From the NCBI GenBank assembly GCA_963729935.1, contig CAVSPW010000010.1, forward strand, positions 124,001 to 188,000: a DNA stretch of 64,000 nucleotides, given 5' to 3'. Made by a program: the position numbers and the translations under genes. The stretch comes from CAIKMD01 sp963729935. Its GTDB lineage: Bacteria > Pseudomonadota > Alphaproteobacteria > ATCC43930 > CGMCC-115725. The notes below the pieces were generated by a model. The model searched no databases, was not told where the DNA came from, and saw nothing but the letters and a program-made list of their open reading frames with translations. Below are positions 36,397 through 44,379 of the stretch, in pieces. The stretch's first letter is position 1. The number at the start of each line of letters is the position of its first letter.

Positions 36397-37509
36397 TCAC
36401 GCCTCGACCACGCCGAGCTCGGCCCATTTCTTGCTCAGCGATTCGAAGCCGGTCGCGGTCACGCGCACCGGCTCGCCGCACAAGAGATAGCCCGTCTCCG
36501 GCAGGTATTGGTTGGGATGGACGACGAACGCCATGTCCTCCTCGAGGATCGTGTGGTTCTCGATGGCGATATCGCCCGGCGCCATCGAGCCTGCGCCCAT
36601 GCCATGGCCGCGCCGGTTCATATGCGGCGGCCGGTTATATTTTTCGTAGCCCGCGTCGGTGAGCACGGCGTCGATCGCGCCGGCGACGTCCGAGACCTCG
36701 ATGCCGGGACGGATGATCTCGATACCCGCGGTCATCGCCCGCACCACCAGCGCGTATTTCTCCGCCAGCAGGTTCGACGGCGGGCCGACCGAGGCGCTGC
36801 GGCAGATTTGCCCGAATTGCCCGTCATAGGCGGGCGTCGATTCAGCGATGATGACATCGCCGCGCTCGAGCGGCCGGTTGCTCGAAGCGCCAATGCCAAG
36901 CTGGTGCGGCCCGGCGCTCAGCATCAGGAAATTGTCGTTGGCGCCGAGCCCTTTCGCATAGAGGTTCATCTCGACCGCGAGGTCGCATTCGCGCATTCCC
37001 GCGCGGGCGACGGCGAGCATGTGCTCATGCGCCTGTTCGGCGATCGCGACCGCCTTGCGCGCATTCGCGATCTCCTCGTCGGTCTTGGGGGCCGTGACCT
37101 CGTTCACGGCATCGTCGAAGGGCAGCGCGTCCTTGCCGACGACGTCGAGAAGCCGCAGGGCGAGGTCGTGCGGCATGGCGCCGAGGCCCGTGGTCGCGAT
37201 GCGGCCGGGCGCGCGGTGGCGCAGCGCTTCGGCGAGCGCCGCGGCCAGATCGTCGCTCGCCGTCAGCGGCAATTCGGGGCGCCTCAGCGCCGCGCGCTCG
37301 GCGTCGTAGGCCGGCGTGACGATGAGCCGCTCGCTGCCATCGGCGCGGAGCACGAGCGCGCTCTCGCCGAGCGCGCGATAGCCCATGAGATGCGCCGCCA
37401 GATTGATCCGCGCCAGATGATGTTTGGCGTTCGAAAGCGCGATGAGCGTGTCGACGTGCTCCGCCGCCATGCGCCGCAGCACGCGCCCGATCCGATCGCC
37501 ACGATTCAT
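36397..37509 (-). CDS. M24 family, creatinase/Xaa-Pro peptidase-like protein
   Basis: A 370-residue protein with a creatinase N-terminal domain (RIGRVLRRMAAEHVDTLIAL) and a pita-bread C-terminal domain: PKTDEEIANARKAVAIAEQ, GDVIIAESTPAYDGQFGQIC, RRGHGMG and VVHPNQYLPETGYLLCGEPV. In the aminopeptidase P alignment the two metal-binding Asp residues fall on non-Asp positions and one of the two Glu ligands is replaced by His. It is therefore better compared with metal-independent creatinase (amidinohydrolase) or other M24 hydrolases than with true proline peptidases. It heads a two-gene unit with the degenerate paralogue at 35348. GGAGG precedes the ATG. Confidence 0.78.
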   Translation of the reverse strand: MNRGDRIGRVLRRMAAEHVDTLIALSNAKHHLARINLAAHLMGYRALGESALVLRADGSERLIVTPAYDAERAALRRPELPLTASDDLAAALAEALRHRAPGRIATTGLGAMPHDLALRLLDVVGKDALPFDDAVNEVTAPKTDEEIANARKAVAIAEQAHEHMLAVARAGMRECDLAVEMNLYAKGLGANDNFLMLSAGPHQLGIGASSNRPLERGDVIIAESTPAYDGQFGQICRSASVGPPSNLLAEKYALVVRAMTAGIEIIRPGIEVSDVAGAIDAVLTDAGYEKYNRPPHMNRRGHGMGAGSMAPGDIAIENHTILEEDMAFVVHPNQYLPETGYLLCGEPVRVTATGFESLSKKWAELGVVEA

Positions 37510-37760
37510 GCGAGACTCCTCCCGTTTGCGGCCGCGATCCTAGCGCGTTTGCCGCGCGGAGTGTACCCGCGTCTGGCGGGCGGCAATCCCATCACGGAAG
37601 CCGGCGAGCGGGCAAACTTGGCTTGTGCGTCGAAGCGGCCAGTCAAATCTGGAGGCAAAGGCAAATACCATGCTAAGCAAGCATCCATGCCCGGTGCCGT
37701 GGCGACGGCGGCATCGGCGCAGATCGTGAAACTCACGACACAGTTTGACGGAGGCGGAAA

Positions 37761-38937
37761 ATGACGACCACCAGCGATACGAACGACCAGCTCGACCCGA
37801 TCGACTCACAGGTCGGCGACTTCGTGCACACGGGGCCGGGCACGCTGGCCGGGCGCTACCTTCGCCGTTACTGGCAACCCATTTACGTCTCCGAGAAGCT
37901 CCCGAAGGGAAAGATCGTTCCGATCCGTATCCTCGGCGAGGAGCTCGCGCTCTACCGCGGCGAAAGCGGAAAGGCCCGCGTCATGACCAATGAGTGCCCC
38001 CATCGGCTGACCCGTTTGCACATCGGTTGGATCGAAGGGGAAACCATTCGCTGCCGGTATCACGGCTGGCGCTTCGACGAGGCCGGCGCATGTGTCGAGC
38101 AACCGGCGGAACCGAAACCATTTTGCGACAGAGTGCGGAAACTCGCCGCCTATCCCACGCACGAAGCGCACGGCCTCGTCTTCTCTTATCTCGGCGAGGG
38201 CGAGGCTCCCGCCTTTCGTCCGCTGCCGGGCCTGGAAGACGGGGCGCGCGAGGGCTGGACGGTCTGCCCGTCTGCCGAAATGATCCCGTGCAATTATTTT
38301 CAGAGCGCGGAGAACATCATGGACGACGTCCATGTGAATTTTTCTCATCGCGACCACCTCGTGAACACGGCGGCGAGGCCGTTTGTTCCCACCAAGACCT
38401 GGGCAGAGGAAAAGCCGTTCGGGCTCACGCAATTTCAGGAGCGCGGGGAGCGCATCGATCAAATTCACTTCATCATGCCGAACCAATGCTTCCTGGCCCA
38501 CCAGCTGCATGCGGCGCGAGACGGCAAGCCGTTCTGGTTCAAGGCGCTCTTCTGGTACGTGCCCATCGATGACCGAGAGTCATCTTCACTTTCTCATCAT
38601 GGTCTACCACACGAAGAGACGGGAGCGTCCCGAGGGCACGCCGATCCATGAGGAAATCGAGGCGATCCTTTCCGGTCGAAAGTCTTGGGAAGACATCGCG
38701 AACCACCCGAATATCATCCGTATTCAGGACGGGGTGGCGATCTGCGGGCAAGGTAGGATCGAGGACCGCTCGAGGGAGCGATTGGGTCGATCGGACGCCG
38801 CGGTGGTGATGCTTCGCCGGCTGTGGCGGCGGGAGCTCGAATTGCTTGCCGCCGGACAAGCCGTGACCCCGTTCGGCACGCCGGAACCTCAAGCCCTTCG
38901 GCAAGAGGAACTGGAGGCGATGGGATTCAACGCTTGA
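37761..38937 (+). pseudogene. Rieske non-heme iron oxygenase, alpha subunit type, interrupted by one +1 frameshift
   Basis: Corrected for one extra base near 38574, this is an oxygenase of about 390 residues. The Rieske 2Fe-2S motif is ECPHRL ... CRYHGWRFD (C-x-H and C-x2-H). The mononuclear iron site is NIMDDVHVNFSH. Frame one runs from a GGAGG-preceded ATG to WYVPIDD; the next frame continues ESHLHFLIMVYHTKR and ends EELEAMGFNA. Both halves are clean. It resembles phthalate/vanillate-type demethylases and dioxygenases, but no reductase gene is adjacent, so the substrate and electron donor are unknown. Whether the shift is real or a sequence error needs the reads. Confidence 0.8.
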
Positions 38938-39134
38938 ATTATCCCGCGCGCTCATCGACCCGCAAGACGCGCGCGCTTCGTCGTGACGCGCCTTCGTGAC
39001 GAGGCCGGAAAACTCGACCGTCCGGCGATCCAAAGATGGATCTCGGCGCACTCAAACCACCCCCAAAACGGACATGTGGCGGACCTGGCAGAACCGACGC
39101 GACTGACCCAACGCAGACAATCGTGCCTTCGCTA

Positions 39135-39500
39135 TTACGGCACCGGCGTGCTGCCGGTATAGGTATCGGGCCCAACAAGCACCAAAACCCAGAACGTCAC
39201 CGACCGGTCTTCGTTCGGGCCGATCACGTTTATAGCCTTCCCACAATTCTGAAGATCGCGGCTACAGACCGGTCCGTCGATTCTCCAACCATCAGAGCCG
39301 TATCGGTTCGCTCCGACTAGGTTGGATTCGCCGCTTCGACTGATTTCCACCTTTACGCCATCCACAGACAGGCTTGCCGTACCGTCATAGGCCAGCAAGA
39401 GACGCAACCGGCGACCGACGATTGTTCCATTCGGCGCCATGCCCGGATAGAGGCGGAAGCGGCCATAGTCCGGAATCCTTGCGGGGGCGGACTCGGGCAC
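39135..39500 (-). CDS. possible small hypothetical protein in a lower-GC patch
   Basis: An open frame of 121 residues from a GTG. The translation reads like a natural beta-rich protein (RLRLLLAYDGTASLSVDG, VKVEISRSGESNLVGANRYG, SVTFWVLVLVGPDTYTG) and not like a shadow frame. It has no signal peptide, no recognisable family and no clear ribosome site, and the upstream end may be truncated. One 60-base line counted here is about 55% GC, below the surroundings. It may be a remnant of an acquired gene. The preceding 38938-39134 holds nothing I can identify. Confidence 0.35.
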   Translation of the reverse strand: MPESAPARIPDYGRFRLYPGMAPNGTIVGRRLRLLLAYDGTASLSVDGVKVEISRSGESNLVGANRYGSDGWRIDGPVCSRDLQNCGKAINVIGPNEDRSVTFWVLVLVGPDTYTGSTPVP

Positions 39501-39533
39501 GGCCGCGCAAAGCGCGCTGTCCGAGCGCGCGCC

Positions 39534-40175
39534 CTAAAAGGGCATCAGCCGCTTGACCCGCGCGGAGAGCCCGTGGCGCAGGCGCTCGCGGCGGACGATC
39601 TTCTCGCTTTCGACCCAGTTGAGCTGCACGACGCGGCGCGGCCCGCTGGCCGGGGCGTGACCATGCCAGGAATTCCGCGTGACGCGAAAGGCGAGCAGGG
39701 TTCCTGCCGCCGGCGGCACTTCGGTGACCATGTCCTCGAGATCGTCGGCCGAGCGCAACAGGCGCAGCCGCCCGCCCTTCGCTTCCCAGGTCTCGTTCAT
39801 GTAGACGAGCACGGTGATGAGCTTCGAGGCGGTGTCGGTGTGAATGCTGCCATCCTTCAATTGCGCCTGGCCGCGCACCGTCACCATGGTCGGCCGGCCG
39901 GAAAGATCAATATCGAATTTCTCGGCGAAGGCGGCGCGCATCGCCGGCCCCTCGATCTCGGCCAGAAACTCGGCAAACGCCGCGCCGAAGCGCAGATCGG
40001 CGACCGGAAAGCTGCCCGGCCGGTCGATCTTCGGATAAGCCGCCGCCAGCGCCGCGCGCGCCGCTTCGGGCACGAAGCCCGGCACGAGGATATGCGGAAA
40101 CGGATCGGCGCGGAGCGCCGTGCGCGCGAAAAGATCGAGGTCGATGAAACGCTCTTTCACCGTGTCGAGGGTCAT
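39534..40175 (-). CDS. 2OG-Fe(II) oxygenase family protein
   Basis: A 213-residue protein in the prolyl-4-hydroxylase-like branch of 2-oxoglutarate dioxygenases. From the ATG complementary to 40173-40175 the iron ligands are His112 and Asp114 (DGSIHTDTASK) and a distal His at 171 or 173 (RNSWHGHAP), with Arg180 or 181 (GPRRVVQLNW) for 2-oxoglutarate. The N-terminal DPFPHILVPGFVPEAARAAL is typical. Tandem ATGs nine bases and more upstream are alternative starts. The substrate is unknown; members of this branch modify proteins or cell-surface molecules. It is divergent from the Nudix gene. Confidence 0.8.
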   Translation of the reverse strand: MTLDTVKERFIDLDLFARTALRADPFPHILVPGFVPEAARAALAAAYPKIDRPGSFPVADLRFGAAFAEFLAEIEGPAMRAAFAEKFDIDLSGRPTMVTVRGQAQLKDGSIHTDTASKLITVLVYMNETWEAKGGRLRLLRSADDLEDMVTEVPPAAGTLLAFRVTRNSWHGHAPASGPRRVVQLNWVESEKIVRRERLRHGLSARVKRLMPF

Positions 40176-40299
40176 GCCGCGCATCATACCGGCCGGATTC
40201 CGCCGGGACCAGTCCCGGCCGCGGCACGATGCCGCGGCGGCGCCTGGGCGAAAGAGGCCGCGCGCCGTCCATTGTCGCGGACCGGGCGCGCCCTCTAAA

Positions 40300-40914
40300 A
40301 TGCCGGGCGTGAGCGATGATTCCGTCAAGATCGGCCGGCACGAGACCCTCTATCAAGGCTTCTCCCGCCTCGACCGCTATCGCCTGCGCCACCGGCTTTA
40401 CGGCGGCGGCTGGAGCGAGGAGATGGAGCGCGAAGTGTTCGAGCGCCGCCACACGGTCGGCGTGCTGCTCTACGATCCGCAGCGCGACGAGGTCGTGCTG
40501 GTCGAGCAATTCCGGTTGCCCGCGCATCTCGCCGGATTTCCCGCCTGGGAGCTCGAAATCGTCGCCGGCATCATCGACCATGAGGGCGAAAGCGTCGAGG
40601 ATCTCGCCCGCCGCGAGGCCAGGGAGGAGGCCGGGATCGAAATCATCGGCGCGCCCCTCCCCGTGCACCATTTCATGCCGAGCCCCGGCGCCTGCACCGA
40701 GCATGTCGCGCTCTTGTGCGGACGGGTCAATGCCGAGGGCGCGGGCGGGATTCACGGCGTCGCGCATGAGCACGAGGACATCAAGGTCGTGGTGCTTTCC
40801 TACCGCGCGGCGATGAAGCTCCTTCGCGCCGACCGGATCGGCAATGGCTTGACCGCGCTCGCCCTCTACTGGCTGGCCGCGCACCGCGCCAGGCTGCGAC
40901 AAAGCTGGCGTTGA
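40300..40914 (+). CDS. Nudix hydrolase, ADP-ribose pyrophosphatase-like
   Basis: A 204-residue protein with the Nudix box at residues 90-113, G-x5-E-x7-REAREEAGI. The preceding VFERRHTVGVLLYDPQRDEVVLVEQFRLP and PAWELEIVAGIIDH are characteristic of the ADP-ribose diphosphatase (NudF/TrgB) branch, which cleaves ADP-ribose to AMP and ribose 5-phosphate. The TALALYWLAAHR C-terminal helix also fits. A GTG at 40309 is a possible alternative start. It is followed 60 bases later by the TauD-type gene. Confidence 0.88.
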   Translation: MPGVSDDSVKIGRHETLYQGFSRLDRYRLRHRLYGGGWSEEMEREVFERRHTVGVLLYDPQRDEVVLVEQFRLPAHLAGFPAWELEIVAGIIDHEGESVEDLARREAREEAGIEIIGAPLPVHHFMPSPGACTEHVALLCGRVNAEGAGGIHGVAHEHEDIKVVVLSYRAAMKLLRADRIGNGLTALALYWLAAHRARLRQSWR

Positions 40915-40974
40915 CAGGCGCGAGGCCGAGGTGAAAGCATTCGGTCGGCCGCGAAAGCCGGAGGCAATCGAACC

Positions 40975-41871
40975 ATGACGATCACGACCAGGCCGCTCGA
41001 CCCGGCAAGCCCGTTTTTCGCCGGCGAGATCTCGGGCGCCGACGCGAAAGCCGATCTCGATCCGGCGGCGATCGAAGCGGTCGAGCAGGCGATGGACCGC
41101 TACGCCGTCTGCGTGCTGCGCAACCAGTTCTTGAGCGACGACGAGCAGATCCGCTTCAGCGAAAGGCTGGGCGAGCTGTCCTTCGCGCTCAATCCCGGCC
41201 GCGCCAAGGGACAGAGCGCGCGGCTGCGACGCGAGCTCTACGACATCTCGAATCTCAACGAGGGCCAGGACATTCTCGCCGAAGACGATCGGCGGCGCAT
41301 CCTGCGCGAGGGCGACCGGCTCTGGCACACCGACCGCTCCTTCGTCGCCGCGGACACGACCTATTCGCTCTTATCGGCGCGCGAAGTGCCGCCCGAGGGC
41401 GGCGACACCTATTTCGCCGATATGCGCGCGGCCTATGACGCGCTGCCCCAAACCGTGAAGACGCGGATCGACAAGCTGCGTTGCGAGCATTCGATCTGGT
41501 ATTCGCGCTGTTTGGCCGGCGCGAAGATGGAGAATTTCCGCCCCGACGAGATGGCGGCGATGCCCGGCGCGGTGCAGCCGCTGGTGCGCGTCCATCCGCG
41601 CACCGGGCGCAAATCGCTGGTGGTCGCGTCCCACGCCTCGCACATCATCGGCATGCCGGTCGAGGAAGGCCGCGCGCTGCTGAAAGAGCTCATGGAATTC
41701 GCGACCCAGCCAGAATTCGTCTATGTCCATCATTGGGCGGTCGGCGAGATGGTGATCTGGGACAATCGCTGCACCATGCATCGCGGCTCCCATTTCGACG
41801 ACAAGCGCTATCGCCGCGATATGCGCCGCACCACGGTGCAGAACCCGCAAACCGAGATGGCGCCGGCCTGA
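40975..41871 (+). CDS. TauD/TfdA family 2-oxoglutarate-dependent dioxygenase
   Basis: A 298-residue enzyme. Iron ligands: His118 and Asp120 (LWHTDRSF) and distal His269 (CTMHRGSHFD); the 2-oxoglutarate-binding Arg is in YRRDMRRTTV. The N-terminal DPASPFFAGEISGADAKADLDP and GGDTYFADMRAAYDAL are family features. Members hydroxylate taurine, 2,4-D and many other acids, so the substrate is open. It could process a ligand brought in by one of the NMT1-type transporters in the window (inference). Converges with the nickel/cobalt permease gene. Confidence 0.9.
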   Translation: MTITTRPLDPASPFFAGEISGADAKADLDPAAIEAVEQAMDRYAVCVLRNQFLSDDEQIRFSERLGELSFALNPGRAKGQSARLRRELYDISNLNEGQDILAEDDRRRILREGDRLWHTDRSFVAADTTYSLLSAREVPPEGGDTYFADMRAAYDALPQTVKTRIDKLRCEHSIWYSRCLAGAKMENFRPDEMAAMPGAVQPLVRVHPRTGRKSLVVASHASHIIGMPVEEGRALLKELMEFATQPEFVYVHHWAVGEMVIWDNRCTMHRGSHFDDKRYRRDMRRTTVQNPQTEMAPA

Positions 41872-41911
41872 TCCCGCACGTCGATCGAAGCGAAGGCTTG
41901 GGATCGCGCCG

Positions 41912-42973
41912 TCAAAAAGGCGGAGGCTGCACGCGGAGCGGGCTGGCGGCGCCGTCGAGCTCGTCGTAGCGCTTCAGCCGGTAGACCGCGATCGAGATCG
42001 CCCAGCTCGCGACGAAGATCACGATGATGAGATAGCCGAGGCTGCCGAAATTCCGGTTGAGCAGGGCAACCGCCGTCCAGAACGGCCCGTCGAAGCCGAG
42101 CCGGTCGGCCACGAGGCCCAGCGCCTCGATGCCGCCGATCACGACCGCCACCACGACCGAGACGAAGGTGATGACGAGATTGTAATAGAGCTTGCGCACC
42201 GGCTTGACGAAGGCCCAGCCATAGGCGCCGAGCATCAAGACGCTGTCGGTGGTGTCGACCAGGGTCATGCCGGCGGCGAAGAGCGCCGGAAACACCATGA
42301 TCGATTCGATCGAGTGGCCCTTGGCCGCTTCGGCGGCAATGCCCAGAAGCGCGATCTCGGTCGCGGTCTCGAATCCCAAGCCAAAGAGGAAGCCCAAGGG
42401 AAACATCTGCCAGGACTTGCCGATGAGGCGAAAGAGCGGGCGAAAGATCCGGGCGAGGAAGCCGCGCTTGGCGAGAAAAGAATCGAGATCCTCCTCCTCG
42501 AGCGCGCCGCCGCGCCGCACCTTGCGAAAGCTCCGGTTGACCGCGGCGAGCACGACGATGTTCGCCGCGGCGACGCTGAAGAGAAAGAAGACGGAGATGC
42601 TGGTGCCGATGAGCCCGCCGAGATTGCGCAGGTAATCGAAGCGCGTGTCGAGCGCGCTCGCCGTGAGCGCCACCGCCGCGGTCGCGATCGCCACGACCGA
42701 GGCATGGCCGAGCGAGAAATAGAAGCCGACCCCGACCGGGCGCTTTCCCTCCTGCATCAGCTTGCGCGTGACGTTGTCGATGGCCGCGATGTGATCGGCA
42801 TCGACCGCGTGCCTCAAGCCGAACGTATAGGCGAGAACGGCGGTGCCGAGCAGGACGGCATCGCCCTCGAAGGCGGCGAAGGCCCAGGCCCAAGCGATCA
42901 GATTGCCCGCCGCGAGCAAGGCATAGAGACCGATGATCTTCGCGCGCATTCCCCGCGTTCGTTTCACGACCAT
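41912..42973 (-). CDS. hoxN: NiCoT family nickel/cobalt permease
   Basis: A 353-residue inner-membrane transporter started at the ATG complementary to 42971-42973; an ATG eight codons on is also possible. The NiCoT signature RHAVDADHIAAIDN is in helix II, with FYFSLGHASVV, LGFETATEIALLGI and GMTLVDTTDSVLMLGAYGWAF following, all diagnostic of HoxN/NixA-type transporters. A cobalamin riboswitch lies in its leader (43157-43327), which points to cobalt rather than nickel as the physiological substrate, shut off when B12 is plentiful. A stretch of charged residues (RRGGALEEEDLDSFLAKRG) forms the central cytoplasmic loop. Confidence 0.92.
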   Translation of the reverse strand: MVVKRTRGMRAKIIGLYALLAAGNLIAWAWAFAAFEGDAVLLGTAVLAYTFGLRHAVDADHIAAIDNVTRKLMQEGKRPVGVGFYFSLGHASVVAIATAAVALTASALDTRFDYLRNLGGLIGTSISVFFLFSVAAANIVVLAAVNRSFRKVRRGGALEEEDLDSFLAKRGFLARIFRPLFRLIGKSWQMFPLGFLFGLGFETATEIALLGIAAEAAKGHSIESIMVFPALFAAGMTLVDTTDSVLMLGAYGWAFVKPVRKLYYNLVITFVSVVVAVVIGGIEALGLVADRLGFDGPFWTAVALLNRNFGSLGYLIIVIFVASWAISIAVYRLKRYDELDGAASPLRVQPPPF

Positions 42974-43156
42974 GGTTGAAGGACCGGCGCGGCGGCAAGA
43001 GCGATCGGCGAAACTGGTTTCATCTTTCCCTCGAACGCGGATGGGCATCGTGCCCGCCACCCGCGAACGAAAGGAAACCGATCAATAGGCTGGCGCGCGG
43101 GCGCCGGATCGATCCCCCATCGAGACACCCCGCTCGATGCGCCCGCGAATGACCAC

Positions 43157-43327
43157 GGTGATGGCAGGTCTCCTGGCTCGCGGGTCCTTGCCTTGCGCCG
43201 CCTTCCCGGCTTTCGCCAGTGGCGTGAGGGCGCTCGGCTCGCCGCTTACAGTTGCGGGGGCAGCCGCGGCGTTGAATCCGGAGATCCGCACCGCGTTCCC
43301 ATTCAATCCCCGAAGGGAACCATCACC
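43157..43327 (-). ncRNA. cobalamin riboswitch upstream of the nickel/cobalt permease
   Basis: Read on the minus strand the classic core appears in order: the P1 strand GGTGATGG, a GGGAACGCGGTGCGGATCTC segment, the conserved GCTGCCCCCGCAACTGTAAG, then ACGCCACTGG, GGGAAGGC, and the B12-box GCGAGCCAGGAGACCTGCC, closed by CCATCACC. It ends about 185 bases before the hoxN ATG, leaving room for an expression platform. B12 binding would reduce cobalt uptake. Confidence 0.95.
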
Positions 43328-43394
43328 GCGATGATAGGCATCGCGCGGACGCGATGTCGAGGCGAAAACAAATCAGCGCGCCGAGCGCAGCCTC

Positions 43395-44207
43395 TCAATT
43401 ATCGACATGATCGTGGCCGCCGATTCGGCCCGGCCGCCAATAGCCTTCGGCATAGATCTGCTCGCGGCTCATGCCGTGCGCCAGGAGATATTGGCGCTGC
43501 GCGCGCACCGTGCTGGTCTCGCCGATGATGATGGCGTGGCCTTTGCCCGGCGGCGGCACGAAATGCTCGATCGCATCGATGAGCAGCCGATTGGGTCCCG
43601 GCGCCGCGCCGTTGCGCGTGAGCCAGACGAGCTTGGCATTCGCTTGCGCCGCGAGCGCCGCCTTGTCGGCCTCGCTGCCGATCTCGACGAAGGCGAAAGC
43701 CTTGGCGCCCTGGGGCATCGCTTCGAGCAAGGCGAAGATCGCGGGGATCGCGGTTTCGTCGCCGCTGAAGAGATGCCAATCCGCGTCGGGCGCCAGCGCG
43801 ATGCGTCCGCGCGGCCCGCGAATGTCGATCGCATCGCCCGGCCGCGCATCGAGCGCCCAGCGTATGCCCGGCGTCTTGTCGCCGTGAATGACGAAATCGA
43901 CATCGATGAGCTTTGCCTGCGGGTCGAAGCGGCGGATGGTGTAATGGCGCCGGGCCGGCTCTGCGTCCTTCTGGGGAATCTGCAGCACGATCTCCTGCCC
44001 CGGCCGCGGCTCGAACCCATCGAGATGGTCGGCGGTCAGCTGAACGCGCCGCATCCGCGGCCCGATATTGGCCGCGCCGACGACGCGCAGGGTCCAGGGC
44101 TTGCCGCGCCGCCGCTCGAGCTCGGCTTCGCTCAAAGCCGGACGCGCGCGCGGCGCCGCCTCCGCATTGGCGGGTGAATGGGAATTCGGGGTGACGTCGT
44201 CCATCAT
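43395..44207 (-). CDS. siderophore-interacting protein (FAD-dependent ferric-siderophore reductase)
   Basis: A 270-residue cytoplasmic flavoprotein of the SIP/ViuB family, which reduces ferric siderophores to release iron. FAD-binding RHYTIRRFDP, the diphosphate region GPRGRIALAPDADWHLFSGDETAIPAI, and the C-terminal GYWRPGRIGG are the family signatures. The ATG complementary to 44205-44207 is chosen (a second ATG follows directly). The promoter region, about 110 bases upstream, has overlapping palindromes likely to bind an iron-responsive repressor. The gene lies between the B12-controlled permease and a His-tailed exporter, forming a metal-related block. Confidence 0.9.
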   Translation of the reverse strand: MMDDVTPNSHSPANAEAAPRARPALSEAELERRRGKPWTLRVVGAANIGPRMRRVQLTADHLDGFEPRPGQEIVLQIPQKDAEPARRHYTIRRFDPQAKLIDVDFVIHGDKTPGIRWALDARPGDAIDIRGPRGRIALAPDADWHLFSGDETAIPAIFALLEAMPQGAKAFAFVEIGSEADKAALAAQANAKLVWLTRNGAAPGPNRLLIDAIEHFVPPPGKGHAIIIGETSTVRAQRQYLLAHGMSREQIYAEGYWRPGRIGGHDHVDN

Positions 44208-44314
44208 TAGTTTCCTTGTCTTGGCCGGGTCTGAGCGGGCACAGAGCCAGGGCGGCGCCGAGCCCAATCGCTCTTACGATATATAATAAGATATAGCATA
44301 GCGGAAATCGGACA

Positions 44315-44346
44315 ATATGCAAATGCGACTTATTTGCATATAAGTC
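44315..44346 (-). promoter_or_regulatory. overlapping palindromic operator and promoter upstream of the siderophore-interacting protein gene
   Basis: ATATGCAAAT (44315-44324) and ATTTGCATAT (44332-44341) form a perfect 10-base inverted repeat with a 7-base spacer. A second dyad, GACTTA/TAAGTC (44327-44332 and 44341-44346), overlaps it. On the minus strand TTGCAT (-35) and TATGCT (-10) are 16 bases apart, so the operator covers the -35. The TGCAAAT/ATTTGCA half-sites resemble alphaproteobacterial Fur/Mur boxes. Confidence 0.6.
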
Positions 44347-44379
44347 CCATCGCAAGGGATTGGCTGCGCCGCGCAACGC

